Positions 22,436 through 31,137 of a stretch of DNA of 36,043 nt are shown here, piece by piece; the stretch's first letter is position 1, and every line of letters begins with the position of its first letter. The position numbers and the translations under genes were made by a program. The DNA is from Tychonema sp. LEGE 07203 (GTDB taxonomy: Bacteria > Cyanobacteriota > Cyanobacteriia > Cyanobacteriales > Microcoleaceae). The notes beneath the pieces were generated by a model. The model worked only from the letters and a program-made list of their open reading frames with translations, did not search any database and was not told where the DNA came from. Location: the NCBI RefSeq assembly GCF_015207285.1, contig NZ_JADEXD010000053.1:1-36043 (forward strand), read 5' to 3'.

Positions 22436-22978
22436 CCGATCTCGCATCTGGCGCTGTGTTTTTCTGGCGGGCGGGACACCCCACAGCAATTTCATCAAAC
22501 TTGACTGTAAAATTTAGATGCGTCCGGGCTTAGAACTCAGACCAAAAATATACTTATCTCACGATCGGGGCAGCGAAGCATCGCAGCGTACAGGTTGTTC
22601 GCCAACGCCGGGTTTTTGCTGTATCTTGTCTCAAATAGCTACACACACATCGATCGCAAGAAGTCAACTTAAATTTATTTGCCCTATTTGGGATGGCAAT
22701 CTCAGAGGCTGAAACTGTAAGTGCGATCGCCCCTACAAAATCTTGAATTTGACATCAAATCCCAGCGGTGAAAAGGTTTCTCCACCAAAAACCGCACAGA
22801 GAAACTAGCAAATTCATAAGTAAAAATTATCTTATCGATGAGAATATGTTAAGAAAATTAGCAAAATTTTAAGCTTAGTTGCAAAACTGAGGGGTGAGTG
22901 ACCGCAGCAGGAGCAAGAGTGGTAGCTTTGATCCCAAGAAGTAATTTTTCAGCTTAACAGCTACCAAAAATAAAAAAT
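22436..22978. other. Gene-free stretch with scattered short repeats
   Basis: No convincing gene on either strand. A 64-codon frame at 22518-22712 lacks any protein-like pattern. The part 22780-22880 is very A/T-rich. GCGGGCGGGACACCCC near 22468 resembles the hairpin module found in the dispersed repeats at 23241 and 26702. Confidence 0.45.
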
Positions 22979-23155
22979 ATGTACGACAAACGTCCCGATC
23001 GAGATTTGGCGACTGCTGCTGTAACTGCGGCATTAGGAGCTGGAGTTGTTACCTCTTTTGCCGTCAGCAGAGGACAAAACCCGCTGGTAGCTTTGGCAAT
23101 TACTGTTTTTGCTGCGGGAGTAGCTTTGATTTGCGATCGGTTCGGCTTAATTTAA
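22979..23155 (+). CDS. 58-residue membrane miniprotein
   Basis: The ATG at 22979 opens a 58-codon frame, MYDKRPDRDLATAAVTAALG through VSRGQNPLVALAITVFAAG to CDRFGLI, ending at TAA 23153-23155. After a charged start there are two hydrophobic, alanine/valine-rich segments (about 11-28 and 35-52) separated by SRGQN, so a small double-spanning membrane protein is likely. I do not know a function. The composition is clearly protein-like, and I have the impression that near relatives exist in other filamentous cyanobacteria. No strong ribosome binding site is visible in the A-rich leader. Confidence 0.65.
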   Translation: MYDKRPDRDLATAAVTAALGAGVVTSFAVSRGQNPLVALAITVFAAGVALICDRFGLI

Positions 23156-23240
23156 CCGCCAGCAACTGATTTTTTAACAAACAACTTGACCGTAATTCCA
23201 GCAGGAGCGGGTTTACCAAAAATAATCGCCAAAAACCAAT

Positions 23241-23380
23241 AATATCATTTCCGGTAACACCGTCAGGTGATGTTGACTGTTGACTGTTGACTGTTAAGAG
23301 GGCGGGCACTCTTGGCACCGCCCCTACTGACTGTTGACTGTTGACTGTTGACTCGAATTTATCATTCCGATGAAGAGAGG
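23241..23380. repeat. Dispersed repeat copy 2 with TGTTGAC heptamers and an internal GC hairpin
   Basis: Left end TTTCCGGTAACACCGTCAGG at 23248-23267; right end ACTCGAATTTATCATTCCGA at about 23351-23370. The core is TGTTGACTGTTGACTG heptamers, interrupted at 23295-23328 by AAGAGGGCGGGCAC..GGCACCGCCCCTAC, which folds into a hairpin (GGGCGG with CCGCCC). The same hairpin is inside copy 3 but absent in copy 1. The remainder of the gap 23156-23691 has no gene; TATAAT at 23628-23633 is a plausible -10 box for the adhesin gene. Confidence 0.8.
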
Positions 23381-23691
23381 ATTTGATATAATCTGGTAAA
23401 CCCGCACCTTCGCTCGGATAGTACGATCGATCGACAAAACAAGATATCCTTCCTAAATTAGATGGGGTAGCGCGTCAGGAATCGATCGCTGCATCAGGAA
23501 CAGCCTCACTTGTGTTAACAGTGCAGAGACTAGCTTTATTCTCGGTGGAAAGCACCTGAAAAGCTTAAATTAGGGATACAACAAGCAGATAGCAAGATTG
23601 CAAAAATAGCAGGCACAAGGTTTCCGATATAATTGTCAACAATCGCTGCTTAAAAAACAGTCACTCAACTGCTATCTGGAAAAGTTCAATT

Positions 23692-26640
23692 ATGTTCGCC
23701 CTCTCTGCGTCTCCCCTCTCTGCTACTTTATTTTTTGCTTTATTATTGATATTTCCCACTGGTGCGATCGCTCAAATTATCCCCGATCGCACCCTGGGCA
23801 CTGAAAATTCCCGTACAGTATCCGACACCATCAATAACTTACCCTCAGATAGAATTCAAGGCGGTGCAACTCGCGGAGTAAATTTATTTCACAGTTTCGG
23901 AGAATTCAACGTCGGTGAAGGCAGAGGCGCATATTTTGCCAATCCCAACGGCATTCTTAACATTTTCACCCGCGTCACAGGTGGCAATTCTTCCAATATT
24001 TTAGGAACATTGGGAGTCCAAGGAAACGCCAACTTATTTTTAATTAATCCTAGAGGAATTATCTTCGGCCCCAATGCGCGATTAGATTTGCGCGGGTCAT
24101 TTATTGGTTCAAGTGCTGATAGTATTGTTTTTAACAATGGGTTTGAATTTAGCAACACTAACCCCCAAGCAGTAGCCTTATTAGCAATTAATATTCCTGT
24201 GGGTTTGAGATTTAGAGAAAATCCCGGCACAATTGTCAACACTTCCCAAGCAATCGGCCCCACACCAACCTTACCGCCCCTACCCATAGAAATTCCTGTT
24301 TCTAATAAACTCGGTTTAGCAGTAGATCCGGGTCAAACTTTAGCATTAATTGGTGGTGACATTCAATCGCAAGGAGGAAACTTAACAGCTTATACCGGAC
24401 AAATATTATTAGGAAGTGTAAAAAGTCCAGGTTTAGTACAATTTGAACCAACCGCTTTAGATGTGAATTTAAACTATGACAATATTGCCAATTTTGGCAA
24501 TATTGAAATGAACGGTGCATTGATAAATACCAGTGGATTAGGAGGTGGAAAAATTGACATCAGAGGTTCAAATGTCACCGTCACCAGTTCGGGAATTTAC
24601 AGCCTAACACTGGGAAATATTGATGGTCAAGGTGTTAATATAAATGCCCAAAACTTGCGAGTAGACAAAGGATCGCAAATTCTCACCGCCACATTGGGAG
24701 ATGGGAAGGGGAACAATTTAAACATCCGCGCTACTGACTCAGTAGAAATGACCGGGCTGGGAATTGAAGGCTATCAGACATTTTATAGCCAATATTTACC
24801 ATCGGGAACCTTCAACCCTTTTCAACCGCAAATTGTTCTGAGCGCTGGTACTGCTGGCAGTGGAGCCGCCGGAGAGATTAACATTGACACCGGGCGGCTG
24901 CTGCTGCGCGATGGGGTACTGGGCGGTACAATCACTTTTAGTGCTGGAAATAGCGGAAATCTGAATATCCGCGCTAACACCGTCGAACTCGTCAGTTCAG
25001 CGCTCAGCAGCGGGACAAATCGCGGCAGTATTGGCTCTGGGGGCAGCATAACTGTTGAGGCTCAACGGTTAATCATGCGTGATGGCTCCAATCTCGTCAC
25101 AAATGCCCGCAGCGATGGAGCATCGGGAAATATAGCGATTAAAACAACTGAATCTGTAGAATTGTCGGGGAGTCTGCCTGGAAGTACGGCGCAAACAGTT
25201 CTCGGCACTAACTCTTTTGATGGGAAGGGGAAATCTGGGGATATTACCATCGACACTAAGCGACTGAGTGTTTCTGAGGGAGCCTCAATTACTTTATCGA
25301 CGGGTGCGATTATTGGCGAAACCGTGTTTTCTACCAGTGGGGGGCCTGGAGGAAATTTAACTATCAGAGCTTCAGAGTCAATAGAAGTGAGCGGCGTATC
25401 TGGAGTTTTGGGGAATGCGGGCTTCGCTGCGAGTTCTCTGGCTACTCAAAGTACAAGCTCTGGTAGAAGTGGAGATATCCGCCTCTCAACACCTAAACTA
25501 ACTGTGCGGAATGGGGGGATTATTTCTGCGGCTTCTTTGAGCGCAGCAGATGCGGGAGATGTTACCATTAATGCCGATCGCATAGAAGTGCAAGGTATCG
25601 GGCGTAACAGTCGGTTGAGCAGTAGAATTGAGGCTTCGGCTGGTAGGGCGTTTGTTTTGGTCAATCCCAACGCTACGGGGAATGCCGGCTCGTTGAATCT
25701 GAATGTTAATCAATTGATTGTCCGGGATGGGGCAACGGTGAATGTTCAGTCTTTAGGAACGGGAAGGGCTGGCAATATTAATGTTGTAGCTGACTCAATT
25801 GCCCTAGATAATAAAGCCAGCATTGACGGTACAACTGTCTCCGGTACTGGGGCAAATATTAACCTCCAAGCGCGAGACATCCAGTTGCGGCGCAATAGCA
25901 GAATTACTACCGATGCAGGTGTTTCTGATGGGGGAAATATCAGAATTAATAGCGAGATTCTCGCTACTTTACCCAAGGAAAATAATGATATTACTGCTAA
26001 TGCCAGGACAGCTAGGGGCGGTCAAGTTACGGTGAATGTACCGAATATTTTTGGTTTTTCAGCCGTTACCCGCGAACAAGCTAGAAGTAGTTTAGGATTG
26101 ACTGATGCTGAATTTACCGCTTTACAAGTCAATCCTACTGCTTTAATTCCTGCTAGTGACATTGCCGCTATTTCGCAACAGGCGGGCCCAGATTTGCAAG
26201 GGGCTGTAACGTTTAGTATTTCGGGTGTGAATCCGGCAGAAGGATTGGTAGAATTACCCCAAAATGTTGTTGATTCAACGACTTTAATTGCCACCAATCC
26301 CTGCATACAAAGCCAAGAGAATGAGTTTAGTATTACTGGTAAAGGAGGAGTACCGCCCTCTCCTAGTGATGTGCTCAGCAGCGATTCTAGCCGGTTTAAT
26401 TGGGTGGAACCGAGTGCGATCGGGAGTTCGAGAACGAATGCGGTAACGGATTTAGCGGAGAGATTGCCGGCGGGTGGCACGGGCGATGGGTTTGTTGGTG
26501 GGTCTTCTTCAACAGAAGTTATCCCCGCTGGTGGTTGGGTGATGGACGATCGAGGCCAAGTAATGCTTGTAGGGTACAATCCAATGGCTCAAGTTCCGCA
26601 GCGATTGAGGCCTGTTTTGCCTGTTTGCAGGCCGCGCTGA
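23692..26640 (+). CDS. Two-partner-secretion adhesin (filamentous haemagglutinin N-terminal domain)
   Basis: 982 residues. Residues 1-27 are a signal peptide with a cleavage site after AIA. Residues about 30-165 are the TPS (haemagglutination activity) domain that directs export through a TpsB outer-membrane pore: RIQGGATRGVNLFHSFGEFN, ANPNGILNIFTRVTGG, NLFLINPRGIIFGPNARLDL. The rest is repetitive beta-helix sequence with blocks such as GNLNIRANTVEL and GDITIDTKRLSV. The C-terminal 120 residues (NPCIQSQENEFSITGKGG ... WVMDDRGQVMLVGYNP) are typical for cyanobacterial FhaB-like proteins. Such proteins are surface-exposed or shed and serve adhesion. No TpsB (ShlB-like) transporter gene is in the window, so it must be elsewhere. 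Confidence 0.92.
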   Translation: MFALSASPLSATLFFALLLIFPTGAIAQIIPDRTLGTENSRTVSDTINNLPSDRIQGGATRGVNLFHSFGEFNVGEGRGAYFANPNGILNIFTRVTGGNSSNILGTLGVQGNANLFLINPRGIIFGPNARLDLRGSFIGSSADSIVFNNGFEFSNTNPQAVALLAINIPVGLRFRENPGTIVNTSQAIGPTPTLPPLPIEIPVSNKLGLAVDPGQTLALIGGDIQSQGGNLTAYTGQILLGSVKSPGLVQFEPTALDVNLNYDNIANFGNIEMNGALINTSGLGGGKIDIRGSNVTVTSSGIYSLTLGNIDGQGVNINAQNLRVDKGSQILTATLGDGKGNNLNIRATDSVEMTGLGIEGYQTFYSQYLPSGTFNPFQPQIVLSAGTAGSGAAGEINIDTGRLLLRDGVLGGTITFSAGNSGNLNIRANTVELVSSALSSGTNRGSIGSGGSITVEAQRLIMRDGSNLVTNARSDGASGNIAIKTTESVELSGSLPGSTAQTVLGTNSFDGKGKSGDITIDTKRLSVSEGASITLSTGAIIGETVFSTSGGPGGNLTIRASESIEVSGVSGVLGNAGFAASSLATQSTSSGRSGDIRLSTPKLTVRNGGIISAASLSAADAGDVTINADRIEVQGIGRNSRLSSRIEASAGRAFVLVNPNATGNAGSLNLNVNQLIVRDGATVNVQSLGTGRAGNINVVADSIALDNKASIDGTTVSGTGANINLQARDIQLRRNSRITTDAGVSDGGNIRINSEILATLPKENNDITANARTARGGQVTVNVPNIFGFSAVTREQARSSLGLTDAEFTALQVNPTALIPASDIAAISQQAGPDLQGAVTFSISGVNPAEGLVELPQNVVDSTTLIATNPCIQSQENEFSITGKGGVPPSPSDVLSSDSSRFNWVEPSAIGSSRTNAVTDLAERLPAGGTGDGFVGGSSSTEVIPAGGWVMDDRGQVMLVGYNPMAQVPQRLRPVLPVCRPR

Positions 26641-27626
26641 AATGCGTCGATCGCCTAAAACACTGCTATTCGTTGGTGTTTGCTGTTTCAATTCTTAGTA
26701 AAGCGGTTGCTGTTGACTGGTGACTGTTGAGAGTTGACTGTTGACTGTTGACTGTTAAGAGGGCGGGCACGGGGGCACCGCCCCTACTGACTGTTGACTG
26801 TTGACTGTTGACTTGAATTTATTATTCTGATGCAACCGGAAACCATATTACTTGTCGGTGCGATCGAACTTAGAATGGAACAGCAGGAAGCGAATACTTT
26901 TTTAGCGCCGTCTTTTACGGTTAATTGATTGACACTGCGAGGGCTAAAGGCGCGGGGATTCTTGATTCACACGATCGATACCAAATCCGAGTTTGCTATC
27001 CCTTTATCTTCTGATTCTTCTCTTTCCTTTTCTATTGGTGCTTTTGGCGTGTTGCAGGTTGAATCGTAAAGGGGATATGTTACCCGGATTTGAGATGATT
27101 TGCCGATCGAGAATTGCTTCGACATCAGTAGCAGTCATTTCTTCCTAAGCGATCGCAAGTTTCACCCTTTTTTGTCAGGAACTTTCGGCTTGCAGTTTTC
27201 GTATAGTAGAATTGTGAAATTGCAGACTGCGATCGATCGGCAACGCACCGCCGGGCCGTGCTGTTGAATTCGCCAAACGGGAATTGTTTAGCTAAGATGC
27301 TACTATATTTGTTGAGGTTAAACTGGTTGACTTTTTCGCGATCCGTCCCCAGGCTAAGTGCTTTGTTGCCGTTGAACTATACTGTCTTTATTGCTTCACC
27401 GACATCATTAAATTATTCTCGCTTTCCGCTGGCTTTAAATTGAAAAACCAGCATTAATTGGACCTCCGAGACGATCTTTCTATGCTAGAGGTTGTGAAGT
27501 AAAAGCACTGGAGATTTTACAAAGATTTACAGAACTATCTCTGCCTTTGTTCGATCGGTTAAACTTGAGCTTGAAAAAAGCCGTCCTTCTAGAACGGGGT
27601 TTTAAACCCAGTTTTTTGATAAAATT
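26641..27626. other. 986-bp gene-free region with dispersed repeat copy 3
   Basis: Copy 3 of the dispersed repeat lies at about 26702-26842: CGGTTGCTGTTGACT at the left, TGTTGAC heptamers, the GGGCGGGCAC..CACCGCCCC hairpin, and at the right TTATTCTGATGCAACCGGAA. The rest is A/T-rich. A short frame at 26874-26927 (MEQQEANTFLAPSFTVN) and an open but startless stretch at 27439-27704 (KPALIGPPRRSFYARGCEVK and onwards) look slightly protein-like and could be gene relics, but I cannot support them further. Confidence 0.5.
26702..26842. repeat. Dispersed repeat copy 3
   Basis: It shares with copy 2 a block of over 90 bases that includes heptamers, the GC hairpin and the segment CTACTGACTGTTGACTG. 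Its right end TGCAACCGGAA (26831-26841) is a better inverted match to the left end TTCCGGTTGCA of copy 1 than the right end of copy 1 itself. The left end is eroded to CGGTTGC. It lies 60 bases behind the adhesin gene, while copy 2 lies in front of it, so the adhesin gene is bracketed by two direct copies. Confidence 0.8.
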
Positions 27627-28817
27627 ATGGAATCCCTCGCCTACATCGAACTTGCCCTGGTTTCGGAAGCACCAGCTTCACCTCAAATTTTTGCCGACCT
27701 AAAATGCCCGCACTTATCCAGCCAGACTTATATCCGCTTGCTGTCTCTGGCTTTGATGCTTTCGGTTTTGAGCGCGGCCGGTTCGGCATTAGCTCAAATA
27801 GATCCGGGAAATCCCAATGTGCGATCTGTTCAAGATAGGTTGCGGGATCTGGGATATTTCAACAGAAGTTCGACCGGTCAACTCGGCCCTGTTACTAAAC
27901 GAGCTCTGACAGACTTTCAGCGAGATTACGGACTGTCTCTGACTGGAAGACCCGATCGAGCTACGGCGATTGCCCTCAACCGTTTAGCCGCTGACGATCG
28001 ACCTTTTCAAACTATTTATACAAACTATACCGAGCTGCGTTACGGAGACAGGGGCGCAGATGTTTCGGATCTCCAGCGCAGGTTGCAGCAGCTAGGCTAC
28101 TTCAACGCGCATCCCACAGGGAATTTTAGCCAAGTTACTCTCAATGCGGTGAGATACTTCCAGCGAATCAATCGGCTGCGGGTGACAGGAGTTGCAGACA
28201 GGCAAACTTTAGCTTTGCTGTTTGGTTCGATCCGGCCGATTCCCCCCGCTAAGCCTGGGGGGAATATTTCGGGAAATGCCGGTTGCAAGGGGCTGCGGTT
28301 CGGGGACAGAGGCGCGACGGTAGATTTGATCCAGCGGCAGTTAAAAGCTTTGGGCTATTTTGAAGGTGACATTGACGGCAAGTTTCGCGAACGCACTCTC
28401 TACGCTGTGACTCGTTTTCAGCAAGATTACAATCTGGTTTCTGACGGCTGCGCTGACACTGCTACTTTGGTGGCGATAGATGCCCAGATGAGGGCAACTC
28501 AAACTACTTTATATCCTGGGGAAAATTACGATCGGAGTAATGCCGGAGATTTTCTGGAGTTGGGCGCCACAAGTCGAGATGTTGAACTTGTGCAGCGGCG
28601 GCTGCAAGAATTGGGTTATTACAGGAGCCAGATTCACGGTTGGTTCGATCGACCAACTCAGATAGCTTTGATCCGATTTCAGAAAGATAGCGGGCTGTTC
28701 GGGACTGGAAGGGTCGATCGCAGCACTCGATCGGCTTTGCGGCACGCTAACACTCAGGCCGCAGCGCCTGTTGTACCCGTCGTCGCGGGTCTGCGGCGGG
28801 CAGATCCTCGGCATTAG
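27627..28817 (+). CDS. Peptidoglycan-binding protein with four PG_binding_1 domains (alr1690-like)
   Basis: 396 residues. A long N-terminus of about 35 residues precedes the hydrophobic signal segment LLSLALMLSVLSAAGSALAQ (about 39-58), so the exported protein starts near residue 57. Four PG_binding_1 repeats follow at about 64-115, 136-190, 223-275 and 312-370, each with the signature (V/D)xxLQxRLxxLGYF...TxxAVxxFQ. No catalytic domain is attached, so it is a wall-binding protein. Its gene converges on furA with sigC behind, the same order as alr1690-furA-sigC in Anabaena sp. PCC 7120, where the transcript of the wall-protein gene reads on as an antisense RNA of furA. The final 25 residues are low-complexity (AAAPVVPVVAGLRRADPRH). 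Confidence 0.88.
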   Translation: MESLAYIELALVSEAPASPQIFADLKCPHLSSQTYIRLLSLALMLSVLSAAGSALAQIDPGNPNVRSVQDRLRDLGYFNRSSTGQLGPVTKRALTDFQRDYGLSLTGRPDRATAIALNRLAADDRPFQTIYTNYTELRYGDRGADVSDLQRRLQQLGYFNAHPTGNFSQVTLNAVRYFQRINRLRVTGVADRQTLALLFGSIRPIPPAKPGGNISGNAGCKGLRFGDRGATVDLIQRQLKALGYFEGDIDGKFRERTLYAVTRFQQDYNLVSDGCADTATLVAIDAQMRATQTTLYPGENYDRSNAGDFLELGATSRDVELVQRRLQELGYYRSQIHGWFDRPTQIALIRFQKDSGLFGTGRVDRSTRSALRHANTQAAAPVVPVVAGLRRADPRH

Positions 28818-28929
28818 TGTCCGACAGCTTCGGTCTCGGCTCCACTGTCTGGGCAAAAACCCCGCCCCTTTGTATTTGCAGCCGAGACTCAGCGGGCGGT
28901 GCTGCCGTTTCAGCAAAAAACTAGGCTTC

Positions 28930-28955
28930 GGCGCAAGTGCGATCGCACTTGCGCC
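28930..28955. terminator. Perfect 26-bp palindrome between the wall-protein gene and furA
   Basis: Starting at 28930 the 13-base arm GGCGCAAGTGCGA is followed directly by its exact reverse complement; the centre is the HIP1-like GCGATCGC. It lies 112 bases behind the wall-protein stop and 58 bases behind the furA stop. GCCAGCTTTTGTT follows on the plus strand. It may be a bidirectional terminator or a barrier to antisense readthrough, which is inference. Confidence 0.5.
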
Positions 28956-29013
28956 GCCAGCTTTTGTTAATAATTGCAACAATCTGTACTTTAAATGCGA
29001 AAATAGTGTACTA

Positions 29014-29541
29014 TTACTCGATTAAATCCAGGACGTTGTTGGTGCTCTCGGCGATCGACTTCGGACAAGACCAATTGCTCGAAACCAAAGACGGCCATCC
29101 CATCCGCAAAGCTTCGTGGCAAACCGTATGAATAGTTAGCTGGCAGTCTAGCAAGTGCAATCCAGACTTTTCAGATTGTTTCATGCCAATTTTCAAAATC
29201 GAATCGTTGTTAAACTCGATCGTTCTGTTGCACTGAACGCAGACTAAGTGGTGGTGGTGGTGCGGATAAGGCTGGTTTATTTCATAGTGTTTGTGACCTT
29301 CTGCTAGTTCTAGTTCCCGGAGGAGGCTCATCCTTGCCATTAACTTTAAAGTTCGGTAAATGGTAGACAAGCTAATGTTTTCTCCGCGATTTTTTAACAA
29401 AGTGTACAAATCCTCGGCACTCAGGTGATTGCCTTTGGGGAGGTTCTGAAACACGTGCAAGATGGTTTCCCGTTGGGGAGTCATCCGCCACCCTTTGTCA
29501 TTGAGTTCGGATTTAAATGAAGACGCGGTGTAAAGTGCCAT
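29014..29541 (-). CDS. furA: Ferric uptake regulator FurA
   Basis: 175 residues. The Fur DNA-binding half (KSELNDKGWRMTPQRETILH, HLSAEDLYTLLKNRGENISL, STIYRTLKLMARMSLLRELE) and the metal-binding half (GHKHYEINQPYPHHHHHLVC, CVQC, LDCQLTIHTVCHEALRMGW) are complete. Fur represses iron acquisition genes with Fe2+ as co-repressor and in cyanobacteria also controls photosynthesis and nitrogen genes. The choice of FurA over PerR or Zur rests on the neighbours: sigC behind it and a wall-protein gene converging on it, as in Anabaena. The tail past residue 145 (LVSSNWSCPKSIAESTNNV) is longer than in E. coli Fur (148 residues). It may autoregulate through the site overlapping its promoter. Confidence 0.88.
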   Translation of the reverse strand: MALYTASSFKSELNDKGWRMTPQRETILHVFQNLPKGNHLSAEDLYTLLKNRGENISLSTIYRTLKLMARMSLLRELELAEGHKHYEINQPYPHHHHHLVCVQCNRTIEFNNDSILKIGMKQSEKSGLHLLDCQLTIHTVCHEALRMGWPSLVSSNWSCPKSIAESTNNVLDLIE

Positions 29542-29574
29542 AGTGACCCTCTCAAGAAAGTCTGCCTATTGACA

Positions 29575-29604
29575 ATCATACACAACGATCGAGCTATTTT
29601 GCAA
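29575..29604 (-). promoter_or_regulatory. furA promoter with possible Fur box
   Basis: On the minus strand TTGCAA (29604-29599), an 18-base spacer and TATGAT (29580-29575) form a promoter 34 bases before the ATG. ATTGACAAT and the following ATCAT overlap the -10 element (about 29568-29586); roughly 12 of 19 positions agree with the classical Fur box. Autoregulation of furA is known in other cyanobacteria. Confidence 0.5.
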
Positions 29605-29868
29605 ATATCGGAGCTTATTGAAAAAAGGTTGAGGAAAAAATTTAGTTTTTGATATTTTTCGATCGCCAACAGGCCATTCGATTTTCCATTTTTCGATTCC
29701 AGATACTCTCGATTGAGTCGGTGGATCGATCGCGTGGCAGGTACCACAGGAGAAATTCGCACGGTCAAAAGCCCTAGACAGACGACAGGGAAAGTTTAGA
29801 AGTAAATAATCATAACTTCTGCCTTCTATCTAGATCCAGAAACCGACAGTAAATGCACGCCCACTAAT
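29605..29868. other. Intergenic region between sigC and furA
   Basis: Together with the furA promoter, 327 bases separate the sigC stop from the furA start, on the same strand. No gene is seen. ATCGATCG-rich segments and an A/T-rich run (29620-29660) are present. A 95-codon frame on the minus strand here has no protein-like pattern. Confidence 0.4.
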
Positions 29869-31137
29869 TTAATTGAGAGACTCCAGATAGTCGCGGACGC
29901 GGTTGCGGCGCTTGGGTTGGCGGAGTTTTTGCAAAGCCTTGGCTTCAATTTGGCGGACTCGCTCGCGGGACAAGTCCAGAGCGCGACCGATTTCTGCCAG
30001 CGAGTAGGGGTGTCCGTCGCCCAAACCAAAGCGCATCAAAATTACATCCCGTTCGCGGCTGGTCAAATCTGCCAACAGTTGCTGCAAGTCGCGGTGCAAA
30101 GCTTCTCGCATCAGCATTTCTTCTGGGGAGATGCTGTCAGTTTCGAGCAAGTCGCCCAATTCTGTATCTTTTTCGTTGCCTACTTTAGTTTCCAGAGAAA
30201 CAGAGCGCGGGACTCGCAGCAAAACTTCTCTGACTTGAGAACTCGTCATCTCCAGCTCGATCGCGATATCTTCGATCGTCGCTGTCCGACCTTTTTCTTG
30301 AGAAATTTTGCGCTGGGCCTTCTTGATTTTGTTAAGTTTTTCGGTGATGTGGACGGGGAGGCGGATGGTGCGACTTTGAGTAGCTATCGCCCGCGTAATT
30401 CCCTGGCGAATCCACCAGTAGGCATAGGTGCTAAACCGATAGCCCCGCATCGGATCGAACTTTTCGACCGCTCGCTCCAGTCCGAGAGTACCTTCTTGTA
30501 TTAAATCCAGCAATTCTAAACCGCGATTTTGATATTTTTTCGCCACCGAAACCACCAGGCGCAGGTTCGCCTTAATCATGTGGTCTTTCGCTTCGATGCC
30601 TTCTGCTTGAATTTTTTCGATCGCCTCCACCGACATCTCTGCTAATTCTGCCCACTGGCGCTTGCCTTCGGACATAAGTCGCTTCAGTTCGGGCACGTCG
30701 CCGACACCAGCAGTTAATGCCCAGCGTTCCAGCGAAGGTTTGTGTCCCAACTGTGCAGACAGGCGATCGCGCACCTCAATTAACTGCACGAAGCGCCCAA
30801 TTAGCCCTTCTTCCTCGGAGGCTACGGTATTACGCAATTCCAGCAGTTTGATATAGCGTTGAACTTTTTGAGCTTCTGACACTTCTTCGTCTCTACCCAA
30901 GAGACGAACCCGACCGATTTCTTGTAAGTACAGGCGCACTAAATCTGTCGTGCGGCGGCTGGCATTTTTTGGCAATTTGGATGCTGCGTCTGCATCTTCA
31001 GCCTCTGCAGCGCGTTGGTCGATGAGTTCGTCCCCTGCTTCCTCAGCATCTTCATCCAACACATCTACATTTTGCAAGGGATTTACTCGCAGTTGTTCGT
31101 CGAATTCAGCTTCAGCGTAAAAAGAGGTGGCTGGCAT
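29869..31137 (-). CDS. sigC: Group 2 RNA polymerase sigma factor SigC
   Basis: 422 residues. Regions 1.2 to 4.2 of a sigma-70 factor are complete: TTDLVRLYLQEIGRVRLLGR (1.2), ANLRLVVSVAKKYQNRGLEL (2.1), RGYRFSTYAYWWIRQGITRA (2.3-2.4), and the C-terminal LAEIGRALDLSRERVRQIEA (4.2). The N-terminus MPATSFYAEAEFDEQ is typical of SigC and not of the primary SigA, and SigC lies beside furA in Anabaena as here. Group 2 factors are not essential; SigC is linked to nitrogen, carbon and stationary-phase responses in other cyanobacteria. The gene reads in the same direction as furA, upstream of it with a 327-base gap, so separate transcription is possible. Confidence 0.93.
   Translation of the reverse strand: MPATSFYAEAEFDEQLRVNPLQNVDVLDEDAEEAGDELIDQRAAEAEDADAASKLPKNASRRTTDLVRLYLQEIGRVRLLGRDEEVSEAQKVQRYIKLLELRNTVASEEEGLIGRFVQLIEVRDRLSAQLGHKPSLERWALTAGVGDVPELKRLMSEGKRQWAELAEMSVEAIEKIQAEGIEAKDHMIKANLRLVVSVAKKYQNRGLELLDLIQEGTLGLERAVEKFDPMRGYRFSTYAYWWIRQGITRAIATQSRTIRLPVHITEKLNKIKKAQRKISQEKGRTATIEDIAIELEMTSSQVREVLLRVPRSVSLETKVGNEKDTELGDLLETDSISPEEMLMREALHRDLQQLLADLTSRERDVILMRFGLGDGHPYSLAEIGRALDLSRERVRQIEAKALQKLRQPKRRNRVRDYLESLN

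Noticed and set aside
22518-22712. 64-codon plus-strand frame after the SH3 gene
   Set aside because: Cysteine- and serine-scattered, no hydrophobic or domain pattern, no ribosome binding site.
27258-27443. 61-codon plus-strand frame in the gap behind the adhesin
   Set aside because: Leucine/serine-rich chance frame in A/T-rich DNA, no signal of a gene.
27439-27704. Startless open stretch before the wall-protein gene
   Set aside because: Some protein-like look, but it overlaps the real gene in another frame, has no start codon and matches no family I know.
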